Shown piece by piece: positions 48,720 to 60,565 of a stretch of 64,000 nt of DNA. The notes under the pieces were generated by a model. The model made no database searches. It worked only from the letters and a program-made list of their open reading frames with translations, and was not told the origin of the DNA. This DNA comes from Calliphora vicina (taxonomy: Eukaryota > Arthropoda > Insecta > Diptera > Calliphoridae), in assembly GCF_958450345.1 (NCBI RefSeq), contig NC_088782.1, positions 115,306,046 to 115,370,045 on the forward strand. The letters run 5' to 3'. How positions within the stretch are numbered: the first letter of the stretch is position 1; each line of letters starts with the position of its first letter. Made by a program: the position numbers and the translations under genes.

Positions 48720-50255
48720 ACTTTAAAAATCTTCGTTTGAAGCTAAACTAAGACTCTATAAAGATCTACGATTAAAGCTAAACTAAGACTCTATAAAGAT
48801 CTTCATTTAAGGCTAAACTAAGAATCTACGATTGAAGCTAAATCTATGAATGAAGCTAAACTAAAACTCTATAAAGATCTTCATTTGAAGCTAAATTAAG
48901 ACTCTATAAAGATCTTCATTTGAGGCTAAACTAAGACTCTATAAAGATCTACGATTGAAGCTAAATTAAGACTCTATAAAAATCTTCGTTTGAAGCTAAA
49001 CTAAGACTCTATAAAGATCTTCATTTGAAGCTAAATTAAGACTCTATAAAAATATTCATTTGAAGCTAAATTAAGACTCTATAAAAATCTTCGTTTGAAG
49101 CTAAACTAAGACTCTATAAAGATCTACGATTAAAGCTAAACTAAGACTCTATAAAGATCTTCATTTAAAGCTAAACTAAGACTCTTTAAAGATCTACGAT
49201 TGAAGCTAAATTAAGACTCTATAAAGATCTTCATTCGAGGCTAAACTAAGACTCCATAAAGATCTACGATTAAAGCTAAACTAAGAATCTATAAAGATCT
49301 TCATTTGAGGCTACACTAAGAATCTACGATTGAAGCTAAATCTATGAATGAAGCTAAACTAAAACTCTATAAAGATCATCATTTGAAGTTAAATTAAGAC
49401 TCTATAAAGATCTTCATTTGAGGCTAAACTAAGACTCTATAAAGATATAAGATTGAAGCTAAATTAAGACTCTATAAAAATCTTCGTTTGAAGCTAAACT
49501 AAGACTCTATAAAGATCTTCATTTGAAGCTAAATTAAGACTCTATAAAAATCTTCATTTGAAGCTAAACTAAGACTCTTTAAAGATCTACGATTGAAGCT
49601 AAATTAAGACTCTATAAAAATCTTCGTTTGAAGCTAAACTAAGACTCTATAAAGATCTACGATTAAAGCTAAACTAAGACTCTATAAAGATCTTCATTTG
49701 AAGCTAAACTAAGACTCTATAAAGATCTACGATTGAAGCTAAATTAAGACTCTATCTAAGACTCTATAAAGATCTACGATTGAAGCTAAATTAAGACTCT
49801 ATAAAAATCTTCGTTTGAAGCTAAACTAAGACTCTATACAGATCTACGATTAAAGCTAAACTAAGACTCTATAAAGATCTTCATTTGAAGCTAAACTAAG
49901 ACTCTTTAAAGATCTACGATTGAAGCTAAATTAAGATCTTCATTTGAGGCTAAACTAAGACTCTATAAAGATCTACGATTGAAGCTAAATTAAGACTCTA
50001 TAAAAATCTTCATTTGAGGCTAAACTAAGATTCTATAAAGATCTACGATTAAAGCTAAATTAAGACTCTATAAAGATCTTCATTCGAGGCTAAAGTAAGA
50101 CTCTATAAAGATCTTCATTTGAAGCTAAACCAACACTCTACAAAGATCTACGATTGAAGCTAAACTAAGACTCTATAAATACTTACGATTGAAGATAAAT
50201 GAAGACTTTAAAAAGACTCTATAAAGATCTACGATTGAATAAAGATCTACGATTG
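48720..50255 (+). repeat. 35-bp minisatellite array, largest block, with higher-order structure
   Basis: More than 40 copies. Three unit variants alternate: TCTACGATTGAAGC, TCTTCATTTGAAGC and TCTTCGTTTGAAGC. An odd shortened unit, AAATCTATGAATGAAGC, recurs after about 498 bp (near 48840 and 49338) with the same neighbours, so multi-unit blocks were duplicated together. Confidence 0.9.
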
Positions 50256-50462
50256 AATTTCCTAGAGTTTCGATGAGTCCTACTGCTCACAAACGTTTTG
50301 AAATTGCTGCTTAAGTAGCTCCCAATGATTTTGCAAGCTCTTGTTGAGTTTTAATAACAATCTTCATGGAGTAATGCCTCCAATTCTTGGTCTTCAAACT
50401 TTTTTGGCTGGCCTGGGCAATCTTTGTCTTCCGTGTCTAAATCACTGTTATACAAACTAATT
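50256..50462 (-). pseudogene. mariner transposase N-terminal fragment
   Basis: The minus strand reads SDLDTEDKDCPGQPKKFEDQ then ELEALLHEDCY, followed in other frames by QELAKSLGA. This is the conserved 'DTEDKxRPGQPKKFEDxELEALLDED' linker of mariner transposases, a lineage different from that at 17.7 and 28.3 kb. The catalytic domain is absent. Confidence 0.75.
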
Positions 50463-51459
50463 TGTAGAATCCAATTCTCATGTATTGAATTGATATCAAT
50501 TATTTAGCAGTAAAGGCCTTATAACAAACCTTCAATATTGTTATAAATTTATTAAACTTGTTTATATTTCAAACAATTTTAATTTTAAAGGCCCTCTTTT
50601 TGCTCCAAATTTCATTAAAAATTTTATGAGCAACTCTTTTGAATCTAAAAAAAAATAACGGCCTGAATTTCAAACAAAACGCTTACATTTTGTTGTTCTT
50701 TAAAATTTATTGATTGTTTACAATACAAAAAAAACAAAGTTAAACAAAACGAAATAACAATAAATTTTCTACTTAAATCCGACAATAAATACATACTCAA
50801 AAAGTCGATACACAATTTAACAGAATAATAAAGACAGACCTAATTCAGCCATACTGAGCTGGTGTATAGACATCAGACATGTCAGTGCAGAAGGCCCAAC
50901 ATGTGAATAAAATAATAAAACAGTGGCTACTTATAGAGATTAACCCTTTAGGGCAGTTAAATAAAGATCATGAGTAACTTTGAAAATGTGTGGTAAAAAT
51001 TGATACTTTGGGGCTTAAAGACAGTTAAATATGATAGAATTATATAGTTTATTTTAATTAAAACACAAAATTTTATAATTTGTGGTTAAAATTAACATAT
51101 TGTGGATAAACGGGGGTTTAGATATGACATTTTTCAAAACAATATTCCAAGAACTTAACTAATCCCGTAATACACCGTTAATAAAATAAAATTAAATGTC
51201 ACAACATTAAATTTGTTGAATACCTTCATAAAAGTCTGTGTTAAAAAATAATTGCAACTACAGAACTTTAAGTTTTATTAAGTTGTTTCCTTCTCCTCTA
51301 AAGTAATGAAAATGTTAGTTAGGGCCTTTCTATATTAAAGTAGCGATATGTGGTTTTAATTTAAATATGAAATATTTAATATTTTATTTAATTACATTTC
51401 ACCATGCCTTATAATTGACCAGGTCATAACTGACATTTTCTGGTGACATCGTAGCTATA
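50463..51459. other. intron DNA without recognised genes
   Basis: AT-rich. No clear features. Confidence 0.3.
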
Positions 51460-51795
51460 TTTAGGGTCTTAGATTAGCTTCAATTGTAGCTATATTTAGA
51501 ACCTCAGTTTAGCTTCAATCGTAGATCTTTAGAGAGTCTTAGCATAGCTTTAATCTTTGATCTTTATAGAGTCGTAGTTTTGCTTCAATCGTAGATCTTT
51601 ATAGAGTCTCTGTTTAGATTCAAACGAAGATCTTGAGAGAGTCTTAGTTTAACTTCAATTGTCGATCTTTATAGAGTCTTAGTTTAACTTCAATTGTAGA
51701 TCTTTTAGTTTAGCTTTAATCTTTGATCATTAGAGAGTCTTTAATATTTGATCTGTATAGAGTATTAGTTTAGCTTCATTCGTAGATCTTTTTCG
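51460..51795 (-). repeat. 35-bp minisatellite array, reverse orientation, degenerate
   Basis: About nine or ten copies reading TTAGCTTCAATCGTAGATCT and TTATAGAGTCTTAG, inverted relative to the block ending at 50255. Confidence 0.8.
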
Positions 51796-51984
51796 AAGAA
51801 AAAAATAACGTTGCTCTTTACACTATAATGATCAGTAGATAAGTGAGAACAAATGACATACAAGTTATTGAAAACAAAAACCGGGTTCAAATAATACGCC
51901 ATGTATTGTAAATTCCACATTTTTAAGTCATACGCCTAATAACAAACACGTTAAGCTTGCTCAGAAATCACGAAGTCTTGTATA

Positions 51985-52575
51985 AGTAGCCCGAATTGAT
52001 GATTGATTTTCAAAGTAAATTTTGGATAATTTGGTAGCGTTGTTCAAGCGTCAATCTATTCATGATGATATGCCAGAGTATACTGATCATAAATGTCAAA
52101 AGTGACAGCAGTATGACAGTTCGTTTGATAGTTAACCATTTCATATGTTCTATCGGGCTTAAAACAACACCCTTTATAAAAGTTTCAAAATGTTTAACAC
52201 GAATTTGATCCCTTTATTTATCAAAGTATTCTTTGGTGAATTGGATATGAGATTAAGCACAGCCACAGAACCAAATGTTGTAATTTTCTGCATATAATGG
52301 AGTTTGTAGGGTTTGTCTCCATATCCTGCAATTTTGTTTATTAACAAAGCTAAAAAATGAGCCTCATCGCTGAACACAATTTTGCGATAATAGATGACTG
52401 ATTTTCAAAGCAAATTTTGGATAATTTGATAGCGTTGTTCAAGCTTCAATCAATTCATAATTATTTGCCAGAGTATACTGATCATAAATGTCAAAAGTGA
52501 CAGCAGTATGACAGTTCGTTTAATAGTTAATCCTTTCGTAAGTTCTATTGGGTTTAAACAACACCGTTAGCAGAT
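51985..52575 (-). pseudogene. two tandem, internally deleted mariner-type elements
   Basis: Two direct copies (52000-52175 and 52390-52575) each hold an AAGGGTGTTG- or ACGGTGTTG-type end, an untranslated stretch with GACAGCAGTATGACAGTTCG on the + strand, and the transposase start MNRLTLEQRYQIIQNLL followed by a stop. In the higher-coordinate copy this start is fused by deletion to VFSDEAHFLALLINKIAGYG, the region around the first catalytic Asp. Neither is functional. Confidence 0.65.
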
Positions 52576-54099
52576 GTCACGTAAAAACGTAAGGAAATTC
52601 TATTTTAAATAGGTTTAGCTGTTCATTAAGGATACTATACTGTCGGCTAACCCAGCCTTTATAATTATTTCTGGCGGAATTTTAAAAGTTTCCATTGTTT
52701 TGCCAGTATTAAGATTCTATAAGTTGAATGCCATGGAATATAGTTTAAAATAAAAGGGTTTTCATTGTTTAGTCACTCATTGTATATTTAGTGGAATTTT
52801 TCCAAACGATTTCAATATGGCGCCAAAGCGAAAACAAAAGAGTTAAGAACAAAACTGTTAACAACAACACAGAGTAAACGATTGTAAACAAATTTTAAAA
52901 AAAATTATATATTTACTGAACTACAAATCCAACGGAAATACCTTGTAAATGAAACTTATAAAGGAGAACTTAAGCATTTCGAAAATTAAACTTAGAATCT
53001 TGTTCTGCGAATACAGCATGAATTAAAATTACAAACATTTTTTTTATAAAAAATTCCTGCCATGTTTGCAAATCTTGAAAAATTTCTGTAATACCTTCTT
53101 AAATTATTATAAATTGTGAGCTTAAAACTTTAAACTTCAATAACAAATTGTTTTGTGTAAAACAGCTTCCCTTAAACAAAACTAAAATCCTCTTAAAATT
53201 AAAAATAAAAACGCTAAACTTTATGATCGATCATAAAATTTATACAAAAACAAACCAAAAAAAAACAACAAAGAAATTGATCATCATAAAGATCATTAAA
53301 CAAAACAGAAGAAACAAAAAATAAATAAAATAAAGACAAAACACAACACAACAACACATATTTGAACCTGAACTTGCCACAATTTAAGATACTGGTTTTA
53401 AGATACTACTACAATATTTTTTTTTTACTTTGTTTTCCACTAATTTTTAAAAAAAAAAACATGCAAAGTATTTATATTTGTAGTGGTGGCAGTAATGTAA
53501 GCAAGTGTGTGTGATAGCAAGTTGCAACTTGGTGGTAAGTTTAACATTGAACAATTTTTATGGGATGCTGTTTGTTTTTTTTTTTGCTGTAGCAGTTGCA
53601 CGATGTTTTTAAAGTGGGGAGCAAGAGAAAACATGATAAAAAGCTTATTTCCAAGAACCACAAAAAGATATACACACTCACATCTCATGCATACTTACAT
53701 GTGTATGAGGACAGACACAGGCAAACATGCATTCATGATTGAATTCATACAAACAGACAGAGAGAGATTGTATACAGAGAGGATGATGAAGATGGAGAAG
53801 GTGATGACAATACAAATTAGTGTTGCCATACCATTTAACTAAACAAGTTTTCAGGAAAGCTTGGCTTAAATGAAAAATGTAAAAATAATTCATATAAATA
53901 AAACTTCTAAACTACTGATTGGATCATTTTAAAAGTTAACACATTAATAGATCAGAAGTTAAGTTTGCTAAATATTGTTTATATAAATTACTAATTAAAA
54001 CATAATACAAGATATTGGCTTCGAAAGTTAAGGGTAAAAAATACCACTGCAACTTGAAGTAAAAATGCTGTCAAGAAAATAAGTGACGAGTTTTGCTTT
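52576..54099. other. intron DNA without recognised genes
   Basis: AT-rich, with purine-rich GAGAGAGA around 53760 and a few hundred bases of A runs. The longest frames have no family resemblance. Confidence 0.3.
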
Positions 54100-54670
54100 A
54101 CTTCTTTAATTTGAAAAGTGCCGCTGAAGAACACCGATTGTTCACCAAAGCTTATGGTGAATGTTTTCCATCGGTTTCGAGAGATGGTTTGTGATTGTTT
54201 GTGCGTTTCAGAAGTGGTGATTGGCCAGGCCAGCCAAAAAAGTTTGAAGACCAATAATTGGAGGCATTACTTCATGAAGATTGTTGTAAAACTCAACCAG
54301 AGCTTGCAAAATCATTGGGAGCTATTTAAGCAGCATTTTCAAAACGTTTGCTACCAGCAGGACTCTTCCAAAATCATACCATCCGAATTGAAACCTGCCG
54401 GCCTTAAAAGACGATATTGCATGACCAAAAATATGCTTGAATGTTTTAAAAGAAAATCATTTTTGCACCGAATGATTACTTGCGGTGAAAATGGATTCAT
54501 TACGACAACCCGAAGCGTAAGAGATCGTACGTGAATCGACACCAAAGCCTAATAGCCATGGCGCTAAGGTAATGATCTGTATTTGATGGGTGCAAAAGTG
54601 CCAGACCACTACATGGAACCTGTACCGAATGCAACTGAGTCGTTTGAAGAGAGCATTTTCGCGAAAAAAA
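54100..54670 (+). pseudogene. mariner transposase relic, longer copy
   Basis: Frames on the + strand give AEEHRLFTKAYGECFP, GDWPGQPKKFEDQ, LEALLHEDCCKTQPELAKSL, FAPNDYLR and, near 54545, TPKPNSHGAKVMICIWW. This follows the mariner order up to the region after the first Asp, same lineage as 50256-50462. Many frameshifts; the remaining catalytic Asp residues are lost. Confidence 0.7.
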
Positions 54671-54674
54671 AAGC

Positions 54675-54815
54675 CCAGACAGCCAACCAGCCAGCCAGAA
54701 GGACGGACAGACGGATATCGTTTAATCGACTAAGAAAGTTTTTCGACTAATTTTTTTGGGCGTTACAAATATAAGCACAAACGCATTATACCCTCCCCAC
54801 TATGGTAGTTTATAA
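54675..54815 (-). mobile_element. fragment of the second DINE-1-like subfamily
   Basis: Contains GGACAGACGGATATCGTTTA, TCGACTAAGAAAG and ACCCTCCCCACTATGGTAG, the complement of the left end of the element at 2809-3494. Confidence 0.55.
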
Positions 54816-54840
54816 AAATCGTACTGCCAAAATAGAATAC

Positions 54841-55130
54841 TCAGGCCTGTCACAGAATTCCATTCCGATCGAAAGTGGAATTAATTCCGTAGTTTGCTTC
54901 TTCAGAAAAGGTAAAACGAAAATTACTTTCTTAATGAAACCACTTTCAGTTTTTAAAGTGGAAATGATATTTGACTGTAATTATTTGGTTTTCTAAAATT
55001 TTTCAATAAATTTCTGTACCAAAACCTTCACATTAGGAAAAATGTTTGGAATTAATGCATTACACGGAATCTGAATAACCTAAAACGAAATCGATCGGAA
55101 TAAAAACTACGAAATTGAAACGATTCCGAA
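54841..55130 (-). repeat. dispersed repeat shared with 11.0-11.3 kb
   Basis: CCACTTTCAGTTTTTAAAG, TTCAATAAATTTCTGTACC and TTCTTCAGAAAAGG are complements of phrases in the tandem pair at 11046-11285. TCACAGAATTCCATTCCGAT marks one edge. Confidence 0.45.
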
Positions 55131-55239
55131 TAAAGTGTGTGACAGACTTGACTGTTCGGTTTTCTCATGAATCCAAATACAGTTTAAGAGACACTAATGG
55201 AAGAACATTTGTAGGAAGGTCGATGGGAAAAAGAATGGA

Positions 55240-57015
55240 ACCAAAGTGCACAAACAAGGCCTATCCATTGATATACAATAAGTCTATTTTAGCTCTTACT
55301 CAAGTCAAATTAATGACCTCCAAATAAAACATTGACATTTTTTTTTATTGCTTTTAGCGCTTTCATTGAATATATTTATTTGATTTGAATCTAAATTAAA
55401 AGAAGACACAATTAAATTACCTATCGATTGATATGCAATATATCTATTTAAGCTTTATTTAAATAAAATTAATGACCCCAAATAGTTTTTAAAAATATTA
55501 CAAATTTCTAACCTAACCTAACATTAATTTTTTTATTGATTTCAGTGTTTTCAAGGGATTTATTTATTTGCTTTGAAACTATATTAAAAGAAGACACAAT
55601 TTCCTATCACTTGATATACAATATGTCTGTTAAGGAATTATATAAAGTCAAATTAATGAACACAAAATAAACATTTCGGATGTCTTAGAGATATTGAAAT
55701 TTTCTGGCTAAAATTTTATTTTTTTGTAGATTATAAGTTTTTCTTGGTATTTATTAATTTGATTTACAAATAAATTTAAAGTAAACACAATTTCCTATCC
55801 ACTGATATATAATAGGTTTATTTAAACTTTATATCAAATCCAATTAACACTCCCAAATAGACACCTGACACTTTTAAAGATATTGCAATTTTCTGGGTAA
55901 AAATTCATAATTTGTTTATGGATTTCATTTTTTTCAAAGAATATATTTATTTGATTTGAAACTAAATTAAAAGTAGATACAATTTCCTATCGATTGATAT
56001 AAAATAAGTTTATTTTACCTCATACTCAAGTCAAATTAATAAACTCCAAATAGACATAATACGTTTTTTAAAAATATTGAAATGTTCTAACCAAAAATTC
56101 GTAATTTTTTATAAATTTTAGTGTTTTTAAGGCATTTATTTATTTGATTTGAAACTAAATTTAAAGTAGACACAATTTCCTAGCCATCAATATACAATAG
56201 ATCTATTTAAGCTTTATATCAACTTAAATTATTACCCCCAAATAGTTAACTCACATTTTTAATGATATTGCAATTTCGTGGCTAAAAATTCATAATTTGT
56301 TTATTGATTTTAATGTTTTCAAGGGATTTATCTATTTGCTTTGAAATTAATTAAAAAAGAGACACAATTTCCTATCGATTGATATATAATAAGTCTATTT
56401 TAGAGGTTAATCAAGTCAAATTAATAAACTTCAAATAGACATCATATTTTTTTTTAAAAAACATTGAAATTTTCTAACCAAAAGTTCATATTTTTTTTAT
56501 TGAGTTTAGTGTTTTCTAGGGATTTATTTATTTGATTTGAAACTAAATTAACCCTTTAATGCACATTGTTGCCAATTGTCTACATTCCAGTTCCAATTAA
56601 TTTTAGACGAATATAACCTTGATACTAATTCAGATTCGAATTCATAAAAATCAAATGGAGTACGAAAAGTTTCAGTTAAAGAAATTCTAAATCAAACTAA
56701 AGCTCAACTAAATATAATAAATAAAAATTAACTAAATGTTTGATAATTTATAGAAAAATAAAAGTAAAAATTATGCATTTAAGGGTTAAAAGTAGACTTA
56801 ATTTCCTAGCCTTCGCTATAATAGGTATATTTAAGCTTTATATCAAGTTAAATTATAACCCCCAAATAGTTAACTCACATTTTTAAAGATATTGCAATTT
56901 TCTGGCTGAAAATTCCTAATTTTTTATTGATTGTAATGTTTTCAACACAAAGTATTAAAAGAAGACTCAATTTCCTATCCATTGATGTACAATACAACTA
57001 CTTTAGCTTTTTCTC
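55240..57015. repeat. roughly 190-bp tandem satellite, about nine units
   Basis: The marker phrase CCTATCGATTGATATACAAT and variants recurs near 55262, 55421, 55606, 55794, 55987, 56180, 56371, 56804 and 56970, mostly 185-193 bp apart. Each unit also has TCAAGTCAAATTAAT, CCAAATAG, AATTTTCTGGCTAAAA and TTTATTTATTTGATTTGAAA. The 433-bp gap between the seventh and eighth is explained by the MITE at 56552-56785. Confidence 0.85.
56552..56785. mobile_element. 234-bp piggyBac-like MITE inside the 190-bp satellite
   Basis: TTAA flanks both sides (56548-56551 and 56786-56789). Ends CCCTTTAATGCA and TGCATTTAAGGG are inverted repeats with one mismatch. Neighbouring satellite units carry a single TTAA at this point (ACTAAATTAAAAGTAGACAC), so the empty site is present in the same window. 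No transposase. Confidence 0.85.
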
Positions 57016-57399
57016 AAGTCAATATTTTTTTATTATTTTCAAAATTTGGAACAAAATTAAATTCCTTAAATAAAGCTTCAATAAACAAAATGTATTATTA
57101 ATAATAAGGATTATCAATATTTATATTAACAAACTGTTAATATTTTCAAATTCCCTTAATTTATTTTAATAAAATCTGTTTATATTTTAAACTTTAATTT
57201 ATTATTTATTAGAAAACCAAACTCGTTTCAAAATCTAACTGGCAGCTCTGCTGAACAACTATAATAAATAAAGGAATTTTATTGTATAGAGTTTTACAGC
57301 TTCTTTATTTAATTGACTTTATATTATTTTTTTTTATTTTTGAAAATCTTTTTTTTTTGTATTTGTATTTATAACTCTTGCTTGATTGAGGTCACTTAC

Positions 57400-57435
57400 T
57401 TTGGTTGTTAAACTTCTCGAGCACCGGTATTCCAT
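57400..57435 (-). CDS. candidate first coding exon (1a) of the cystine-knot ligand
   Basis: The minus strand reads CACAATGG, a good fly start context, then codes MEYRCSRSLTTK and meets a strong donor, AAA|GTAAGTGAC. It ends in phase 0, as exon 2 at 31280 requires. The joined N-terminus, a basic n-region (R, R, K) followed by ILALFCIINLNVHIASA, is a textbook signal peptide. The implied intron is about 26.1 kb. No transcript evidence is available from sequence alone. Confidence 0.55.
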
Positions 57436-57831
57436 TGTGTTTTGAGTTAATTTATTATAGATTTTTTTCAAAAATTTTATAAACAATAAAATAATTTTGT
57501 TAAAAAATTTCTTTTATCTATTTTATCTATATTTAATAAATAATAATTTATTTTATATATTTTATACACTTTTTCTTTTGAATTTTTATAAATAATTTGT
57601 ATTTTATTTAAAAATCTTATTAGTTTTCTTTTAATATTTTGTTTCAATATTTATTTAGCTTATTATTTAATTCTTTTTTATTTATATAATATTTATTTTT
57701 TTAATATTTTAAAACTCCCGTAATGTTTCTTGTTAAAGTTCCACCAAAATGTTGTGTTTGTTTAATGAAAAAAATAATAAACCGTTTTACTCGAGAGTTC
57801 ACCTTAGACTGGCCATCCAAATATTACTTAC

Positions 57832-57834
57832 CAT
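57832..57834 (-). CDS. alternative candidate start exon (1b) of the cystine-knot ligand
   Basis: The minus strand reads AAAGGAATG|GTAAGTAAT: an ATG immediately followed by a strong donor, again phase 0. Joined to exon 2 it would give MILALFCIINLNVHIASA, a shorter signal peptide, and a 246-residue protein. It could be an alternative promoter, or a chance match; three coding bases are weak evidence. Confidence 0.3.
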
Positions 57835-58179
57835 TCCTTTAGCACTTTGTGTTTAACAAAAAAAAGAAAAGAAAAAATTGTTGTTAATACTACAACAAAA
57901 CTTCTTTGGCTTTTTGTCTTCTTAACACTTCTCTTTAACTCTTTTTTTGTTTGCTTTGCTTCTTTATTTAACGTTTTCTTTTTCATTTCTTTTCAGCTGT
58001 TTCTCTTGTTTTTCGTTTTGCTTTTGTTTGTTTGCTTTCTTTTGTTTGATCTTCACTTGCCACACATAATTTAATTTAATTTGTTGTTGTTGTAGTCGTT
58101 TAAGCCAAGTTTAAAAATCTGAAAATACACATACGTACACTGTAGAAAATTAAGGTGGATGTTTAAAATGAAATGTTTT

Positions 58180-58272
58180 TATTAAATTTAGCTTTAATCG
58201 TAGATCTTTATATAGGCTATATTTAAATTAAAACTGCGCCCTTATATAATCGTAGTTTAACTTTAATCGTAG
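58180..58272 (-). repeat. 35-bp minisatellite, short reverse block
   Basis: About three copies reading TTTAGCTTTAATCGTAGATC. It meets the next block head to head at about 58272, making a small inverted junction. Confidence 0.75.
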
Positions 58273-59170
58273 GTCTTTATATAGTTTACAGAGCTAAACT
58301 AAGACTCTTTAAAAATCTACGATTGAAGCGAAACTAAGACTCTTTAAAAATCTACGATTGAAGCGAAACTAAGACTCTTTAAAAATCTACGATTGAGGTG
58401 AAACTAAGACTAAATATTGAAGTGAAATAAAGACTCTTTAAAGATCTATGATTGAAGCGAAATTAAGACTCTTTAAGGATCTATGATTGAAGCGAAATTA
58501 AGACTCTTTAAGGATCTACGATTGAAGCGAAACTAAGACTATATAAAGATCTACAATTGAAGCTAAACTAAGACTCTTTAAAGATCTACGATTGAAGCTA
58601 AACTAAGACTCTTTAAAGAAATACGATTGGAGCTAAACTAAGACTCTCTAAAGATCTACGATTAAAGCTAAACTAAGACTCTAAAAAGAGCTACGATTGA
58701 AACTAAACTGAGACTCTTTAAAGATCTACGTTTGAAGCTAAATTAAGACTCTTTAAGGATCTACGATTGAAGCGAAACTAAGACTCTATAAGGATCTATG
58801 ATTGAAGCGTAATTAAGACTCTTTAAGGATCTACGATTGAAGCGAAACTAAGACTCTATAAAGATCTATGATTGAAGCTAAATTAAGACTCTTTAAAGAT
58901 CTACGATTGAAGCTAAACTAAGACTCTTCAAAGATCTACGATTAAAGCTAAACTATGACTCTATAAATATCTACTATTGAAGCTAAACTAAGACTTTTTA
59001 AAGATCTTCATTTGAAGCCAAACTAAGACTCTATAAAGATCTACTATTGAAGCTAAATTAAGACTCTCTAAAGATCTACGATTGAAGCTAAACTAAGACT
59101 TTTTAAAAATCTACGATTGAAGCTAAACTAAGACTCTTTAAAGATCTACGGTTGAAGCTAAACTAAGGCT
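58273..59170 (+). repeat. 35-bp minisatellite array upstream of the ligand start
   Basis: About 25 copies with AAAGATCTACGATTGAAGCT and GAAACTAAGACTCTTTA. It lies upstream of both candidate first exons, so the family is not confined to the intron. Confidence 0.9.
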
Positions 59171-60565
59171 CGCGTGTGTAACAGATCGTTAAACCAAGTT
59201 TAACAAAACTCTATATATAATTTTAACCTCAACTAACATTCTAAACAATACTATTAACTACCTATTGTATTTCTTTCAAAAAAAAAACGAACAGAAAAGA
59301 AATCGTTAATAACTTTTGTCAACACTTTAGCACGCAAAATACTATATGTATCTGTGAGTTATTTGTCGCTTAATTTGTACTTCATTCTACATACATATGT
59401 ATTCGCAAAATTATGTTCAGTTTTAAGTTAAACTCCATTCATACGGTTTATGTTAATTGTTAAGAACATTTTGTTTACTTTTCAAATTAATAATAATACG
59501 AGTAATAGCAATAAAACCACAGACACAACACTTTTAAAACACAATTGTTAGAGAAGATTACATCACTTGCACACTCACACGATCGTTTGCTTTAAATGTT
59601 TAGAATATTTTGTTATTTCTAATAGAACTAATTGTCTTCCGCTTTAGGAAAACAAATGAATTGAATTGAATTTTACTTTCCCATCAAATTGTTTAACGGT
59701 TTCAAAGAATAATGAAGCTATTGTTAATTTGCTGGTAAAATGAAAAAAGTAAACAGCAGGATATACAATTCTTAGTTTTAAAGTTAAGCTGAGTTTAAAT
59801 CGAGGTTATAACCTTTAAAATCCTAAATTTTTTTACTCAAATTTTTTGATTATTGAAATTTACTTTTACTACACACTGTATTATATAATGTAATGTGACA
59901 TGCTATTCGTTTTATTTATAATTGAAATAAACTAAACTTTTCTTTTCATCTTCAATGATATTATTCCTTTTGAATTAAAGATATTTTTAAATTACTTACA
60001 TATTACTTATTTAAGTTTGATATAAAATTCATTAAAATATTTATTAAGTATGTGTGAATAAACTCAATTGTTTGTTAACTTTGATGATTTGAAATCTGCT
60101 CTTTAATATGAGAGGTATTGAAAAGTTGTGAAAGCGTTTGTAACTGTGGCTTGTCATGAATTGAATTTCACAAGAGATTAATAGAAATATGGATATTTTG
60201 AACTCTATGTATTATTTTTATTATGCAGTACGATTTTGGTTACATTATCAGTTGATATCGGAGAGGGGTCATTTCTAATATCAAACAAAAATCTTAAAAT
60301 TCATAAAAATCACTAAATTCATAAAATTACCAAAATTTATTAAAAATTCCATTAAAACAATGATTTTTAGAAAAATCGCTAATTCCGAAAAAAACGCCAA
60401 AGTGTTATTTTATGACAAACCAATAAACATAGTTCCAAAAGTCTTATTAGTTTACAACTTTTTTGTTTGAAACCCAACAAAAATTTATTTAAACTAAAAA
60501 AAAATTTTATGACATTATGACAATACGACCTAGCAGGAGACCGTTTGAATCCCCAAGGAAATCCC
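59171..60565. other. intergenic DNA without recognised genes
   Basis: AT-rich, no coding frame or clear transposon. Confidence 0.3.

Noticed and set aside
48720..50255. CRISPR-like regular repeats
   Set aside because: The units are contiguous with no unique spacers, occur in an animal genome with introns, and there are no cas genes. This is a minisatellite.
53507..53842. 111-codon + strand frame with several Cys
   Set aside because: No signal peptide, domain or conserved motif, and it overlaps AT-rich intron with purine-repeat DNA; likely chance.
60530..60560. tRNA-like TTTGAATCCCC phrase
   Set aside because: No matching acceptor stem, D arm or anticodon arm could be drawn around it.
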